Assembly: GCA_007118095.1 (NCBI GenBank)
Contig: SKSF01000126.1
Coordinates: 1 to 33,664, forward strand
From: Dehalococcoidia bacterium
GTDB taxonomy: Bacteria; Chloroflexota; Dehalococcoidia; Tepidiformales; Tepidiformaceae
Direction: 5' to 3'
DNA: 33,664 nt
The notes under the pieces were generated by a model. That model was given only the letters and a program-made list of their open reading frames with translations. It was not told the origin of the DNA and did no database searches. This document shows positions 1 through 7,612 of the stretch, in pieces; the first letter of the stretch is position 1; each line of letters opens with the position of its first letter. The translations under genes were made by a program, and so were the position numbers.

Positions 1-286
1 ACAACGGCGCTGCCTATCGCAGCAGGCTGTTCGCCCAAACCTGTGCAGACCGCGGCATCCGGCATCGCCGCACGCGGCCCTACACACCACGGACCAACGG
101 CAAGGTGGAGCGCTTCAACCGTACCCTCCTCGACGAGTGGGCCTACGTCCGCGCCTACGATTCCGAAGCCGCCCGCACGGCCGCCCTTGACCGCTGGCTC
201 CACCGCTACAACCATCACCGCTGCCACGCCGCACTCGGAAGGCTTACCTCCCGTCAGCCGTGTCACCAATCTCCCTGCATCGCACA
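1..286 (+). mobile_element. IS481-family insertion sequence, right end (partial)
   Basis: The window opens inside a transposase of the IS481 type. The probable right terminus is at 286: the stretch 261-286, read on the - strand, begins with TGT as IS481-family terminal repeats do. The six bases that follow (287-292, cctagt) fit NCTAGN, the target and duplication known for IS481 of Bordetella. The left end, its matching terminal repeat and the other copy of the duplication lie outside the window, so the terminus is inferred from one side only. Confidence 0.7.
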
Positions 287-291
287 CCTAG
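1..291 (+). pseudogene. IS481-family transposase, C-terminal part, frameshifted
   Basis: Read from base 3, the frame encodes the end of the DDE/RNase H-like integrase core. It shows NGAAYRSR (after the second catalytic Asp, cut by the window edge), RPYTPRTNGKVERF with the catalytic Glu, and the WLHRYNHHRCHAALG block typical of IS481 transposases. At 237-243 the reading gga-a-ggc carries one extra A (near 240). Removing it gives ALGG followed by [15 protein letters not shown] and a TAG stop at 289-291, the expected family C-terminus. Left as it is, the frame runs on to 362 over ispG with unrelated residues. The gene is therefore a one-base frameshift mutant, or the base is a sequencing error. 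The TAG stop falls in the flanking target site rather than in the element. Confidence 0.8.
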
Positions 292-292
292 T
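287..292. other. Candidate IS481 target site (NCTAGN)
   Basis: The sequence cctagt directly abuts the inferred IS terminus. Its central CTAG supplies both the transposase stop (TAG 289-291 on +) and the ispG stop (288-290 on -). Only one copy of the expected 6-bp duplication is inside the window. Confidence 0.6.
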
Positions 293-1460
293 TCCCGGCA
301 GTCCCTGCCGCTGCTCGCTTCTCCTCGATAATCGTGTCCAGTTCGACTTTGAGCCGCTCTAGGACCTCGTCGTACCCAAAGGCGCCTAGCGGCTCTTCGC
401 CCCGCTTCAGGTTGACGAACGTCGGTGCACACCATAGACCGAGGTCGGCATCGTCTGTCTCGCCGGGGCCGTTCACCCGGCAGCCCATCACAGCGATGGT
501 GACGTCGTGCTCCTTCGCGTACTCGGTCATATCGCGGACGCGGAATGCGAGGTCGACGAAAGCCTCGTTTTCCACGCGTGAGCAGCTTGGACAGCTAATG
601 ATGTTCAACCCGTCAGGTAGCACCGACGGCACCGACCGGAACCGGCCAGATTCGATGTCATCGAGGATCTGCTGACCCACTTCCACCTCGCGCCACTTCT
701 CCGCGAACGGCAGCGTGAGCGACACGCGCAGGGTGTCGCCGATGCCTTGCGAGATGAGTTGTTCGAACGCCACGCGCGTCTTGATCGCCCCGTCGGGCAA
801 CATGCCGGCTTCGGTGACGCCCAGGTGCAGCGGGACATCCGGCCGCTGCGCCGCGAACCGTTCGTTGGCAGCCACCACCTTGGCCGGGTCACTGTCCTTC
901 AGCGAGACGACGTACCGCGTGAAGCCCAACTCATCCAGCATCGCACAGTGTTCCACGGCGCTTTCGACCATAGCGGTCACGCCTGCCAGTCCCGGTTCAT
1001 CTGCCCCGGCGAACTTCGCGTCCATCTCGGGGTCGACAGAGCCGCAGTTCACCCCTACTCGAAGCGCACACTCGTTAGCCGCTGCGGTTTCGGCGATGAA
1101 CGCCACCTTGTCCCGGACTGGCTTGTCCTTCTCGTGATGGTAGAGATGGCCCGGGTTATAGCGCACCTTCACCACATGCGGGGCAACCCTGGTCACTAGC
1201 CGGTAGTTCTCCTGCAGGTCCACCACCAGGTTGGCGCCCGGCACTCGTGCAGCTACTTCGCCGAGCGCCTCGACGTCCTTCGCGCTATCCACCGCCACGC
1301 GGACCAGTCCCGCGCCGGCTTCGTGCAACATGCGGGCCTGTTCGACGGTCGCATCGATATCCTGCGTCTTCGTCGCACACATCGACTGGATGACGAACGG
1401 GTGACCGTTCCCGATGATGGCCGTACCGGCCCGTACTTCCCTGGTGGCAGCTCGCTTCAT
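288..1460 (-). CDS. ispG: 4-hydroxy-3-methylbut-2-enyl diphosphate synthase IspG (GcpE)
   Basis: This is the penultimate enzyme of the MEP isoprenoid pathway. It reduces methylerythritol cyclodiphosphate to HMBPP with a [4Fe-4S] cluster, in the cytoplasm. The 390-residue protein has an N-terminal TIM-barrel region and a C-terminal Fe-S domain. The cluster ligands are visible as C290 and C293 (SCPSC) and C327 ([10 protein letters not shown]), with the conserved Glu at 334. The 7-residue spacing from the third Cys to the Glu matches E. coli IspG. The ATG start lies 6 bases below a TACAAT box with no ribosome binding site, suggesting a leaderless message. The stop codon lies in the CTAG where the IS481 element ends, so the gene is intact but has an insertion one base past its stop. 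DXS, earlier in the same pathway, is encoded at 23257. Confidence 0.97.
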   Translation of the reverse strand: MKRAATREVRAGTAIIGNGHPFVIQSMCATKTQDIDATVEQARMLHEAGAGLVRVAVDSAKDVEALGEVAARVPGANLVVDLQENYRLVTRVAPHVVKVRYNPGHLYHHEKDKPVRDKVAFIAETAAANECALRVGVNCGSVDPEMDAKFAGADEPGLAGVTAMVESAVEHCAMLDELGFTRYVVSLKDSDPAKVVAANERFAAQRPDVPLHLGVTEAGMLPDGAIKTRVAFEQLISQGIGDTLRVSLTLPFAEKWREVEVGQQILDDIESGRFRSVPSVLPDGLNIISCPSCSRVENEAFVDLAFRVRDMTEYAKEHDVTIAVMGCRVNGPGETDDADLGLWCAPTFVNLKRGEEPLGAFGYDEVLERLKVELDTIIEEKRAAAGTAGN

Positions 1461-1466
1461 GGCTCG

Positions 1467-1472
1467 ATTGTA
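1467..1472 (-). promoter_or_regulatory. -10 box for a leaderless ispG transcript
   Basis: TACAAT on the - strand (5 of 6 matches to TATAAT) is separated from the ispG ATG by exactly six bases. Transcription would start at or within a base of the start codon. No convincing -35 or Shine-Dalgarno sequence is present. Confidence 0.5.
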
Positions 1473-1522
1473 GCAGCGCCTTTGTGAACGAATGTACGAA
1501 AGCTCACCCGCAATGCCCCGGA

Positions 1523-4240
1523 TTAGTCGTGCTCCCCCGCCTCCGCGCGTGCGTGCGGGACATCCGTGTCCGAATGGTCCGGGTTTGCCAGAACTAGCGC
1601 GATACCGCCAACGACCACAGCCACAATGGCAATACCCGCCAGGTATGAATACTCGCCGACCCGCGCCCGAAGCGGGGGCCGGATTATTTCCTCCACGGTG
1701 GCAGGCTGGCGGAAGCGCCGCAGCCGCAGCGCATTGGTGACAACCGAAACGCTGCTCATGGCCATCGCGGCCGCGGCAAGTACGGGGTTCAAAAGCAAGC
1801 CGAAGAACGGGAACAGCACCCCCATTGCGACCGGGATGAGGAGAGTGTTGTATCCGAACGCCCAGAATAGCCCCTGCTTAATAGCGCCGACGGTCTTCCG
1901 CGACAGCGCGATCGCCGTAACGATGTTGCGCAGGTCGCCACCGATTAACGTTATGTCGGATGCTGCCATTGCCACGTCGGTGCCGGTCCCGATAGCGATG
2001 CCGAGGTTCGCCTGTGCCAATGCCGGGGCATCATTAATGCCGTCGCCGACCATAGCCACCGTCCGCCCTGCGTCCTGGAGCGACTGCACTTTCTCCGCCT
2101 TCTGTTCAGGCAGGACTTCGGCTAGAACACGGTCGATACCGACCTCGTCGGCAATCGCTGCTGCCGTCTGCTCGTTGTCTCCGGTAAGTATCCACACTTC
2201 CAGCCCGAGCGCCTGGAGCTTGGCGATTGCTTCCGTCGACTCTGGCTTGAGCGTGTCTGCCACCGTGATGATACCGGCGGCGCTGTTATCCACCGCCACG
2301 TACATGGGTGTCATGCCACGGGCGGCAAGCTCGTCGGGCTTCTCGCCGAAGTCCGCCAATGGAACAACCTGCTCGTGCATCATTGTGCGGTTCCCGACAA
2401 CGACGTCGCACCCATCAACACGTGCACGGATTCCCCGTCCGGTGAGCGAGTCGAACGTCTCCGCTGTCGGCACCTCCAGCCCCAGCTCGTTCGCGCGGTC
2501 GACGATTGCCCGGCCCAGTGGGTGCTCCGAGCCGATCTCGGCTGCCGCTGCTAGCCGGAGAAGTTCGGCCTGCGTTATGTCCCCGATTGCGACGATCTCG
2601 GTGACTGCAGGCTTTCCGCGGGTCAGGGTCCCCGTCTTATCGAGCACGATCGTGTCGATGCGCCGCGTCATCTCCAGCGCTTCCCCGCCGCGGACGAGCA
2701 CGCCGTGTTCCGCCGCCTTGCCGGTGCCCACCATGATCGCCGTAGGCGTCGCCAGTCCCAGGGCACACGGGCACGCGATGATGAGCGTGGCAATTAGAAC
2801 CGTCAGCGCGAAGATGAGCCCCGGCCCGAACGCCAGCCACGCGACGAACGCAACTGCCCCAGCAGCAAGCACAGCCGGTACGAAGTAACTTGCGACCGTG
2901 TCGACCATCGCCTGCATGGGCGCTTTTGATCCCTGGGCCTCTTCGACCATCCGCATGATCTGCGAGAGGGTCGTGTCGCGCCCGACCTTGGTTGCCCGGA
3001 ACACGAAGCTCCCGGTGTTGTTGATAGTCGCGCCGATGACCGCGTCGTCTGCGGACTTTTCGACCGGCACGCTTTCGCCCGTCAGCATGCTTTCGTCTAG
3101 GGTGGAGCGCCCTTCGACTATCACACCGTCGACCGGTACCTTTTCGCCGGGCCGCACGCGGACGTGGTCACCGACCTGCACTGACTCGATCGGAATGTCC
3201 TGTTCGACCCCGTCCCGGATGACCCGGGCTGTGCGTGCCTGCAGGCCCGCAAGGGCTTTGATCGCCGAACTCGTTTGCTTTTTGGCGCGAGCCTCCATCC
3301 ACCGCCCCAGCAACACCAGCGCGATGATGATGACAGCGGTTTCGAAGTACAGGTGGAACGGGAAGCCCCATTGCGCCGCGAGATTTGGCCATAGCGTGAC
3401 GAAGGCACTGTAGCCGAATGCCACGCTCGTCCCGATGGCTACGAGCGTGTTCATGTTCGTCGTGAAATGCTTCGCGGCCGCCCAGGCGCCTTTGTAGAAG
3501 TCGGCCCCGGCCCAGAACTGGACGATCGTCGACTGGATAAGGAGCAGTGGCGCCAGGTTCTCCATCGAGATGCCCAGCGGCACGTACATCTCAACCATCA
3601 TGATCGCGCCGATCACGAGGCCAACGACCCACTTGCGCTGTAAGGCTCGCATTTCCTGGTCGCGGGCGGCATCTCGCGGATCCACCGCAGACCCGGTGGC
3701 GGGTGCCGCGTGTGACGCGCCCGCACCGCGTTGCGGCGGGGCCGCCGCAACCGTCACGTGATACCCCGCTTTTTCGACTGCCGACGTCAATGCGCTGATA
3801 TCGACCCGCGCCGGGTCAAATACCACCGTTGCCTGCTCGGTCGCCAGGTTCACGTTCGCTTCTTCCACGCCTTCCACGCGGCCCAGCGACCGCTCAACCC
3901 GCCGGACGCAGGAGGCGCAGGTCATTCCTCCGACGTCCAGCGTCACTTCGCCGCCTGTGTCCTGGAAAGGCGCGGCAGCGTCCGCCTCATGCCCGTTTGA
4001 CGAAGGAGGCTGCCCATGCACACCCTCGACTTCGTAGCCTGCTTTCTCAATCGCACTTTGGAAGGCATCGGCATCCGCGAGCGATGGGTCATAGGTAACC
4101 ACTGCCCGCTCAGTCGCGAGGTTCACCTCGGCCGAGCGCACGCCATCAACCTTTTCCAGCGATCGCTCAACGCGCCGGACGCAGGACGCACAGGTCATAC
4201 CCCGGATGTCGAACGTGACACCCTGGTCCGCAGTGGTCAT
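1523..4240 (-). CDS. copA: Copper-exporting P1B-type ATPase CopA
   Basis: This is a 905-residue ATP-driven Cu(I) exporter of the inner membrane. Two N-terminal heavy-metal-binding domains each carry GMTCASC (Cys17/Cys20 and Cys108/Cys111). They are near duplicates of each other, sharing [14 protein letters not shown]. The transmembrane metal site CPC is at 490-492, and the phosphorylated Asp534 sits in [17 protein letters not shown] and [10 protein letters not shown] mark the nucleotide-binding and hinge regions. The C-terminal membrane segments carry NT...P and [14 protein letters not shown], as in Cu(I) rather than Zn/Cd pumps. The start has GAGGAG 10 bases upstream. It is the last gene of csoR-copZ-copA, 39 bases after copZ. 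Copper specificity follows from these motifs and the neighbours; silver is a usual side substrate. Confidence 0.96.
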   Translation of the reverse strand: MTTADQGVTFDIRGMTCASCVRRVERSLEKVDGVRSAEVNLATERAVVTYDPSLADADAFQSAIEKAGYEVEGVHGQPPSSNGHEADAAAPFQDTGGEVTLDVGGMTCASCVRRVERSLGRVEGVEEANVNLATEQATVVFDPARVDISALTSAVEKAGYHVTVAAAPPQRGAGASHAAPATGSAVDPRDAARDQEMRALQRKWVVGLVIGAIMMVEMYVPLGISMENLAPLLLIQSTIVQFWAGADFYKGAWAAAKHFTTNMNTLVAIGTSVAFGYSAFVTLWPNLAAQWGFPFHLYFETAVIIIALVLLGRWMEARAKKQTSSAIKALAGLQARTARVIRDGVEQDIPIESVQVGDHVRVRPGEKVPVDGVIVEGRSTLDESMLTGESVPVEKSADDAVIGATINNTGSFVFRATKVGRDTTLSQIMRMVEEAQGSKAPMQAMVDTVASYFVPAVLAAGAVAFVAWLAFGPGLIFALTVLIATLIIACPCALGLATPTAIMVGTGKAAEHGVLVRGGEALEMTRRIDTIVLDKTGTLTRGKPAVTEIVAIGDITQAELLRLAAAAEIGSEHPLGRAIVDRANELGLEVPTAETFDSLTGRGIRARVDGCDVVVGNRTMMHEQVVPLADFGEKPDELAARGMTPMYVAVDNSAAGIITVADTLKPESTEAIAKLQALGLEVWILTGDNEQTAAAIADEVGIDRVLAEVLPEQKAEKVQSLQDAGRTVAMVGDGINDAPALAQANLGIAIGTGTDVAMAASDITLIGGDLRNIVTAIALSRKTVGAIKQGLFWAFGYNTLLIPVAMGVLFPFFGLLLNPVLAAAAMAMSSVSVVTNALRLRRFRQPATVEEIIRPPLRARVGEYSYLAGIAIVAVVVGGIALVLANPDHSDTDVPHARAEAGEHD

Positions 4241-4279
4241 GTTATTATGGCTCCTCTCGCCCGCGGTGGACGGTGGCGG

Positions 4280-4489
4280 TTAGCGGGGCGCGGCCTCGTA
4301 CCCCTCTTCTTCGATCGCGGCCACGATCGCGCTGGCATCGGCGGATTCGGACTCCACCGATGCCTTTTGCGCATCGAGGTCGACCTTCGCGCTCACTACG
4401 CCGGGCACGCCTTCGATGGCCTCGGTGACAGCCCGGACGCAGTGGTCGCAGGTCATGCCGGTCACTTCGAACTCAACGGTCGTTGCCAT
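4280..4489 (-). CDS. copZ: Copper chaperone CopZ (HMA-domain protein)
   Basis: This 69-residue protein is a single heavy-metal-associated domain with the Cu(I)-binding motif GMTCDHC near the N-terminus and a conserved EEEGYEA end. It is cytosolic and would deliver Cu(I) to the N-terminal domains of CopA and to the CsoR-type sensor. It lies between csoR and copA on the same strand, 15 bases after csoR and 39 bases before copA, so the three probably share one transcript. Confidence 0.93.
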   Translation of the reverse strand: MATTVEFEVTGMTCDHCVRAVTEAIEGVPGVVSAKVDLDAQKASVESESADASAIVAAIEEEGYEAAPR

Positions 4490-4504
4490 AGTGCTTCTCT
4501 CCTG

Positions 4505-4801
4505 TCATTGGCTGTCTGATACGAACAGCCCGTCAGCCGGGCCCTGGACCCGGTAGAGGCGGAGCAGCTCCTCAACGGCGCGCTCTGCCTCGCCCCCGGC
4601 CATCTGCTCCTGAACATGTGTCCGCAAGTGCCCTTCGAGCACGAGCGTGTCGAGGCTTCGCAATGCGCGCTGGATCGATAGCGAGAGGTCGAGGATGTCC
4701 ATGCAATAACGGTCTTCCTCGATCTGCCGCTGCAGCGCCTCCACTTGCCCGGCAATAATCTTCAGCCGACGGTTGGCTTTTCGCTGTGTTTCCGGGGTCA
4801 T
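4505..4801 (-). CDS. csoR: CsoR/RcnR-family metal-sensing repressor (Cys-His-His type)
   Basis: This is a 98-residue all-helical DUF156 repressor. Members bind operator DNA as tetramers and release it when metal binds. The metal site is C33 (DRYCMDIL), H58 and H62 (EGHLRTHV). The spacings of 25 and 4 are identical to Cys36-His61-Cys65 of Mycobacterium CsoR, but the third ligand is His instead of Cys. A Cys-His-His set is known from Thermus thermophilus CsoR and, with an extra N-terminal His, from RcnR. This protein has no N-terminal His, and its operon carries copZ and copA, so copper sensing is most likely. It heads the operon and probably represses it through the C-tract element next to its start. 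Confidence 0.9.
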   Translation of the reverse strand: MTPETQRKANRRLKIIAGQVEALQRQIEEDRYCMDILDLSLSIQRALRSLDTLVLEGHLRTHVQEQMAGGEAERAVEELLRLYRVQGPADGLFVSDSQ

Positions 4802-4805
4802 GTAA

Positions 4806-4825
4806 ATACCCTACCCCCCTATCCC
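4806..4825 (-). promoter_or_regulatory. Candidate CsoR operator next to csoR start
   Basis: On the + strand the bases read ATACCC-TA-CCCCCC-TATCCC, so on the - strand a G6 tract is flanked by short A/T-rich steps. That is the architecture of CsoR/RcnR operators. It begins 5 bases before the csoR ATG, and TAGGGT (4808-4813 on -) sits six bases from the ATG like a TANNNT box. A tetramer bound here would block both transcription and the translation start. Confidence 0.5.
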
Positions 4826-4920
4826 AGACACGTGCAAGTGCCTGCTGCGGGTTCGTTCCTCGGCCGCACCTCCCGTAGCATGGGGACGTCGAAATCCTTT
4901 CCCACATTTATGGAGAGCCT

Positions 4921-5232
4921 GTGAGCACACCACCGCCCCGACGACTGGAAGGCGAGCTCCTCACCGAGTGCGCCGGCTGGATCTGGGAACAAATGCAGGA
5001 AGAGGGCTACATGCTGGCCGGCGAGCTTGTGGAGCTCGTCCTTGTTACCGAACGTGAACTGGGAATACACGCCCAGGAACTCGATACCATTGCCGCGAAA
5101 CTCGAAACCGAGTTCCAGGAACGTGGTATCGGGGGCAATCCCGCGCCCTTCGAAGCACCGATTATCCGGGTCATCCTCGAGTGGGAGGAAGACTTCCTCG
5201 GGTTCGCGGGTATCGCGCGGGCCGATAGCTGA
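4921..5232 (+). CDS. Small acidic protein of unknown function
   Basis: I do not recognise this 103-residue protein. It begins at GTG, with GGAG 5 bases upstream (4912-4915). It is rich in Glu and Leu and largely helical by eye (WIWEQMQEEGYMLAGELVELVL, then ELGIHAQELDTIAAKLE). It ends in a hydrophobic-aromatic stretch (VILEWEEDFLGF). There is no signal peptide, membrane segment or metal-binding Cys/His cluster. It is divergent from csoR across about 120 bases, so the CsoR operator might also affect it, but nothing in the protein suggests a role in metal handling. Good start signals and a following hairpin support it as a real gene. Confidence 0.7.
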   Translation: MSTPPPRRLEGELLTECAGWIWEQMQEEGYMLAGELVELVLVTERELGIHAQELDTIAAKLETEFQERGIGGNPAPFEAPIIRVILEWEEDFLGFAGIARADS

Positions 5233-5264
5233 CCGCCGTATCTTCATGTTGACGCCTCCCGTGC

Positions 5265-5289
5265 AACTGCTCGACACTGCAGAGCAGTT
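5265..5289 (+). terminator. Hairpin after the 103-residue gene
   Basis: AACTGCTC (5265-5272) pairs perfectly with GAGCAGTT (5282-5289) around a 9-base loop, 32 bases after the stop codon. There is no T-run, so this is a candidate terminator or 3'-end structure. TTGACG at 5249-5254 is the only -35-like sequence seen before the glmS leader, and its best -10 partner (GACACT) is poor. Confidence 0.4.
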
Positions 5290-5352
5290 CAAAGGCGGAG
5301 GTGCCGTGCCCATCAAGCATCACAGCCCCGGAGAGCATGAGACCGGAAGCAA

Positions 5353-5488
5353 GCGCCAGGTCCGCGCACAGTGCCGCGGATGACGAGGTGGGGGCAGTAT
5401 CGAAGCATTCGGCGGATGGCCCCCCGGCTGCGCAGCCGTCAGGCGCCGGACAAACCAGGACGGGTAACCGACTGACAAACCCGGCGCC
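5353..5488 (+). promoter_or_regulatory. glmS ribozyme (glucosamine-6-phosphate riboswitch)
   Basis: The glmS 5' leader contains the conserved core of the self-cleaving glmS ribozyme. Cleavage would fall between A5352 and G5353, just before GCGCC. The P1 hairpin pairs TCCGCG (5361-5366) with CGCGGA (5375-5380). The invariant TGACGAGGTGG, TATCGAAG and TTCGGCGGATG blocks follow at 5381-5418. GGGGGC pairs with GCCCCC, and CGGCT-GCGC-AGCCG forms the next hairpin (5425-5438). An outer 3' stem GGCGCCGG/CCGGCGCC (5442-5449 with 5481-5488) encloses GGACAAACC and a GTAA-capped hairpin (5461-5470). In known examples glucosamine-6-phosphate is the cleavage cofactor, and the cleaved message is degraded. 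The ribozyme lies 120 bases before the glmS start, as expected for feedback control. The 3' boundary is my estimate from the outer stem. Confidence 0.93.
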
Positions 5489-5564
5489 GCGCGCAGGGAC
5501 TCGCACATCCCTCTCCAATCCCAGCGCTCTCCAGCACAACGAACGAAAAAGGATGACCGCAAGC

Positions 5565-5596
5565 GGCGGCACCGCTCTGCATCGCATTGTGCCGCC
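5565..5596 (+). promoter_or_regulatory. Hairpin adjoining the glmS ribosome binding site
   Basis: GGCGGCAC (5565-5572) pairs perfectly with GTGCCGCC (5589-5596) around a 16-base loop. The right arm ends two bases before the Shine-Dalgarno GGAG (5599-5602), which is six bases from the ATG at 5609. It may shape ribosome access or protect the cleaved message. The stretch between the ribozyme and this hairpin (5489-5564) shows only a weak AGGGA/TCCCT pairing. Confidence 0.45.
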
Positions 5597-5608
5597 ACGG
5601 AGAACGCT

Positions 5609-7459
5609 ATGTGTGGAATCGTTGGCTATACTGGCAGCAGGCCTGCCACCCCCCTCCTCATCGAAGGCCTCCGCGACCTCGAATACCGTGGGTACGACTC
5701 CGCAGGGGTCGCTGTTATGTCTGGCAAGGGCGACCTCGAAATTGTGAAGCGCGCCGGGAAAATCCAGCGCCTCGACGATGCACTCGACGGTGGCGAACGC
5801 ACCAGCGCGACTACTGGTATCGGCCACACTCGCTGGGCAACGCACGGCAAACCCACCGACATGAATGCACATCCCCACCCGGGGACGAACGGGCACGTTG
5901 TCGTGGTCCACAACGGAATTGTTGAGAACTACGCTGAGCTCCGCCGCGAACTGAGCGAATGTGGAGTCACCTTCTCCAGTGAGACAGACACCGAAACGAT
6001 CGCTCATCTCATGGAACGGGCCATGGACCGGGGGCTCGACCTCGCCAGCGCTCTGCGCGAAACGGCCGCCCGCCTCGAGGGGTCCCAGGCAATCGTCGCG
6101 ATCAGCCCATCGGAGCCCGGCGTGCTTGCCGCCGCACGCCTGGGCAACGCCGGGGGTGTCGTCCTTGGCATTGGCGAAGGCGAGAACTTTGTCGCAAGTG
6201 ATCTCGCGGCAGTTATCCCGCACACGCGCCACGTCGTCTTCCTGGCAGACCACCAGTTCGCGCGCGTCACGCCCGGGGCCTTCACCATCACAGGCACCGA
6301 TGGACAGCCCGTCGGCACCATCGACGAGCGCGTTGTCCCCATCGACCCGATGAGTGCGCTAAAGGGCAACTACCCCCACTTCATGCTCAAAGAGATCATG
6401 GAGCAGCCCGAGGCGCTGTCGGATACGATCCAGAGCCTTGTTTCGGTCGAGCCACCCGAGATACGCCTGCCCGACCTTGGACCTGCTGCGGACCAGCTCA
6501 CGCGAGTGAACCGCGTCGTCCTCATCGGCATGGGGACCAGCCTCCACGCCGCAATGCTTGGCCGCTACTTCGTTGAGAAGTACGCGGGCATCCCCGCGGA
6601 AATCGATAACGCCAGCGAGTTTCGCTATCGCGACGCCATCCTCGACCCGGGCACCCTTGTCGTTTCCGTTAGCCAGTCCGGCGAAACGGTTGACGTACTC
6701 GAAGGAATGAGGGTGGCGCGTGACGCGGGATGCTTGCAGGTCACGATATGCAATACAGAAGGCGGTCAAACAACCCGCGTCGCTGACGGAACAGTCTATA
6801 CGCGTGCCGGGCTCGAACGCGGCGTGGCCAGCACCAAGTGCTTCACGGCTGCCCTGGTCGCGCTCTATGCCCTGGCGCTACGGCTCGGCGAAGCGCGGGG
6901 ACACCTCGACCAGGAAACCATCATCGAACGCATCCGCGCGCTCGTACCCCTGCCCGAGCACGTGGCACGCATCCTCGGCGCCGAACAAGCGCTCGCACGC
7001 GTCGCACGCGACCTTTCACAGGCTCAGAACATGCTCTTCCTCGGCCGTGGGGGAGCGTTCCCCGTGGCGATGGAAGGCGCACTTAAAATGAAAGAGGTGA
7101 GTTACATCCACGCTGAAGGCTACGCCGCAGGGGAAATGAAACATGGGCCCATCGCGCTCATCGACCCCGGTTTCCCATCAGTTGTCATAGCGACACGGCA
7201 TGCGCTGCGCAACAAAATCATTTCAAACATCGAACAGCTCCAGGCACGCGGTGGACGCGTCGTCGCCCTGGTGACTGAAGGCGACAACGAAATCGAGGAG
7301 CTGTGTGACGATTGCATCGAATTACCACCCGTCGATCAGACGTTAGAGCCTATACTGGCCACAATTCCGCTACAGTGCCTCGCCTACCGGGTCGCTATCA
7401 TCCGCGGATGCGATGTTGACCAGCCTCGCAACCTCGCGAAGACGGTCACGGTCGAATAG
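5609..7459 (+). CDS. glmS: Glutamine-fructose-6-phosphate aminotransferase (isomerizing) GlmS
   Basis: GlmS makes glucosamine-6-phosphate from fructose-6-phosphate and glutamine, the first step toward UDP-GlcNAc and peptidoglycan. The 616-residue length is normal. The N-terminal glutaminase domain begins MCGIVGYTGS, so the catalytic Cys becomes residue 1 after Met removal; RYDSAG-type residues (EYRGYDSAG) and GHTRWATHG follow. Two SIS sugar-isomerase domains follow, with GMGTSLHA, VSVSQSGETVD, ERGVASTKCFT and the conserved AEGYAAGEMKHGPIAL. The protein ends in DQPRNLAKTVTVE, the family C-terminus with the invariant Lys. GGAG lies six bases upstream of the ATG. Regulation is almost certainly through the ribozyme in its leader. 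It is a single gene; the next gene starts 153 bases later. Confidence 0.98.
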   Translation: MCGIVGYTGSRPATPLLIEGLRDLEYRGYDSAGVAVMSGKGDLEIVKRAGKIQRLDDALDGGERTSATTGIGHTRWATHGKPTDMNAHPHPGTNGHVVVVHNGIVENYAELRRELSECGVTFSSETDTETIAHLMERAMDRGLDLASALRETAARLEGSQAIVAISPSEPGVLAAARLGNAGGVVLGIGEGENFVASDLAAVIPHTRHVVFLADHQFARVTPGAFTITGTDGQPVGTIDERVVPIDPMSALKGNYPHFMLKEIMEQPEALSDTIQSLVSVEPPEIRLPDLGPAADQLTRVNRVVLIGMGTSLHAAMLGRYFVEKYAGIPAEIDNASEFRYRDAILDPGTLVVSVSQSGETVDVLEGMRVARDAGCLQVTICNTEGGQTTRVADGTVYTRAGLERGVASTKCFTAALVALYALALRLGEARGHLDQETIIERIRALVPLPEHVARILGAEQALARVARDLSQAQNMLFLGRGGAFPVAMEGALKMKEVSYIHAEGYAAGEMKHGPIALIDPGFPSVVIATRHALRNKIISNIEQLQARGGRVVALVTEGDNEIEELCDDCIELPPVDQTLEPILATIPLQCLAYRVAIIRGCDVDQPRNLAKTVTVE

Positions 7460-7527
7460 GCGGAGTCTTTGGGACGGCCGGTCGTCGTTAGGGCAACGTA
7501 ACACCCCACACACTGGCCACATCTACT

Positions 7528-7549
7528 GCTGCGGGATGCTCACCGCAGC
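7528..7549 (+). terminator. Hairpin downstream of glmS
   Basis: GCTGCGG (7528-7534) pairs with CCGCAGC (7543-7549) around an 8-base loop, 68 bases after the glmS stop. No T-run follows. A second weak hairpin, CGCAC/GTGCG, lies at 7566-7579. Nothing else is seen in the gap 7460-7612. Confidence 0.4.
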
Positions 7550-7612
7550 CAATAGCTCGCCGTCACGCACCACCGTGCGGCAACGAGGGACAGTCGGAGG
7601 TTCTTAGGCAGG

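Noticed and set aside
296-310. CGGCAG-TCC-CTGCCG palindrome as an ispG terminator
   Set aside because: It lies within the last codons of ispG, is short and has no T-run. It may only reflect codon use.
1566-2888. 440-codon open frame on + inside copA
   Set aside because: It is the antisense shadow of the strongly conserved CopA gene, with Ser/Ala/Thr-rich low-complexity translation.
5340-5490. RNase P RNA (rnpB) in the gap before glmS
   Set aside because: The stretch is GC-rich and structured, but the conserved blocks are those of the glmS ribozyme. The RNase P GAGGAAAGTCC and ACAGAAA signatures are absent.
5171-6253. 360-codon open frame on the - strand across the glmS start
   Set aside because: It lies antisense to the ribozyme and to the GlmS glutaminase domain, and its translation has no family features. 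It is a by-product of GC-rich codon use.
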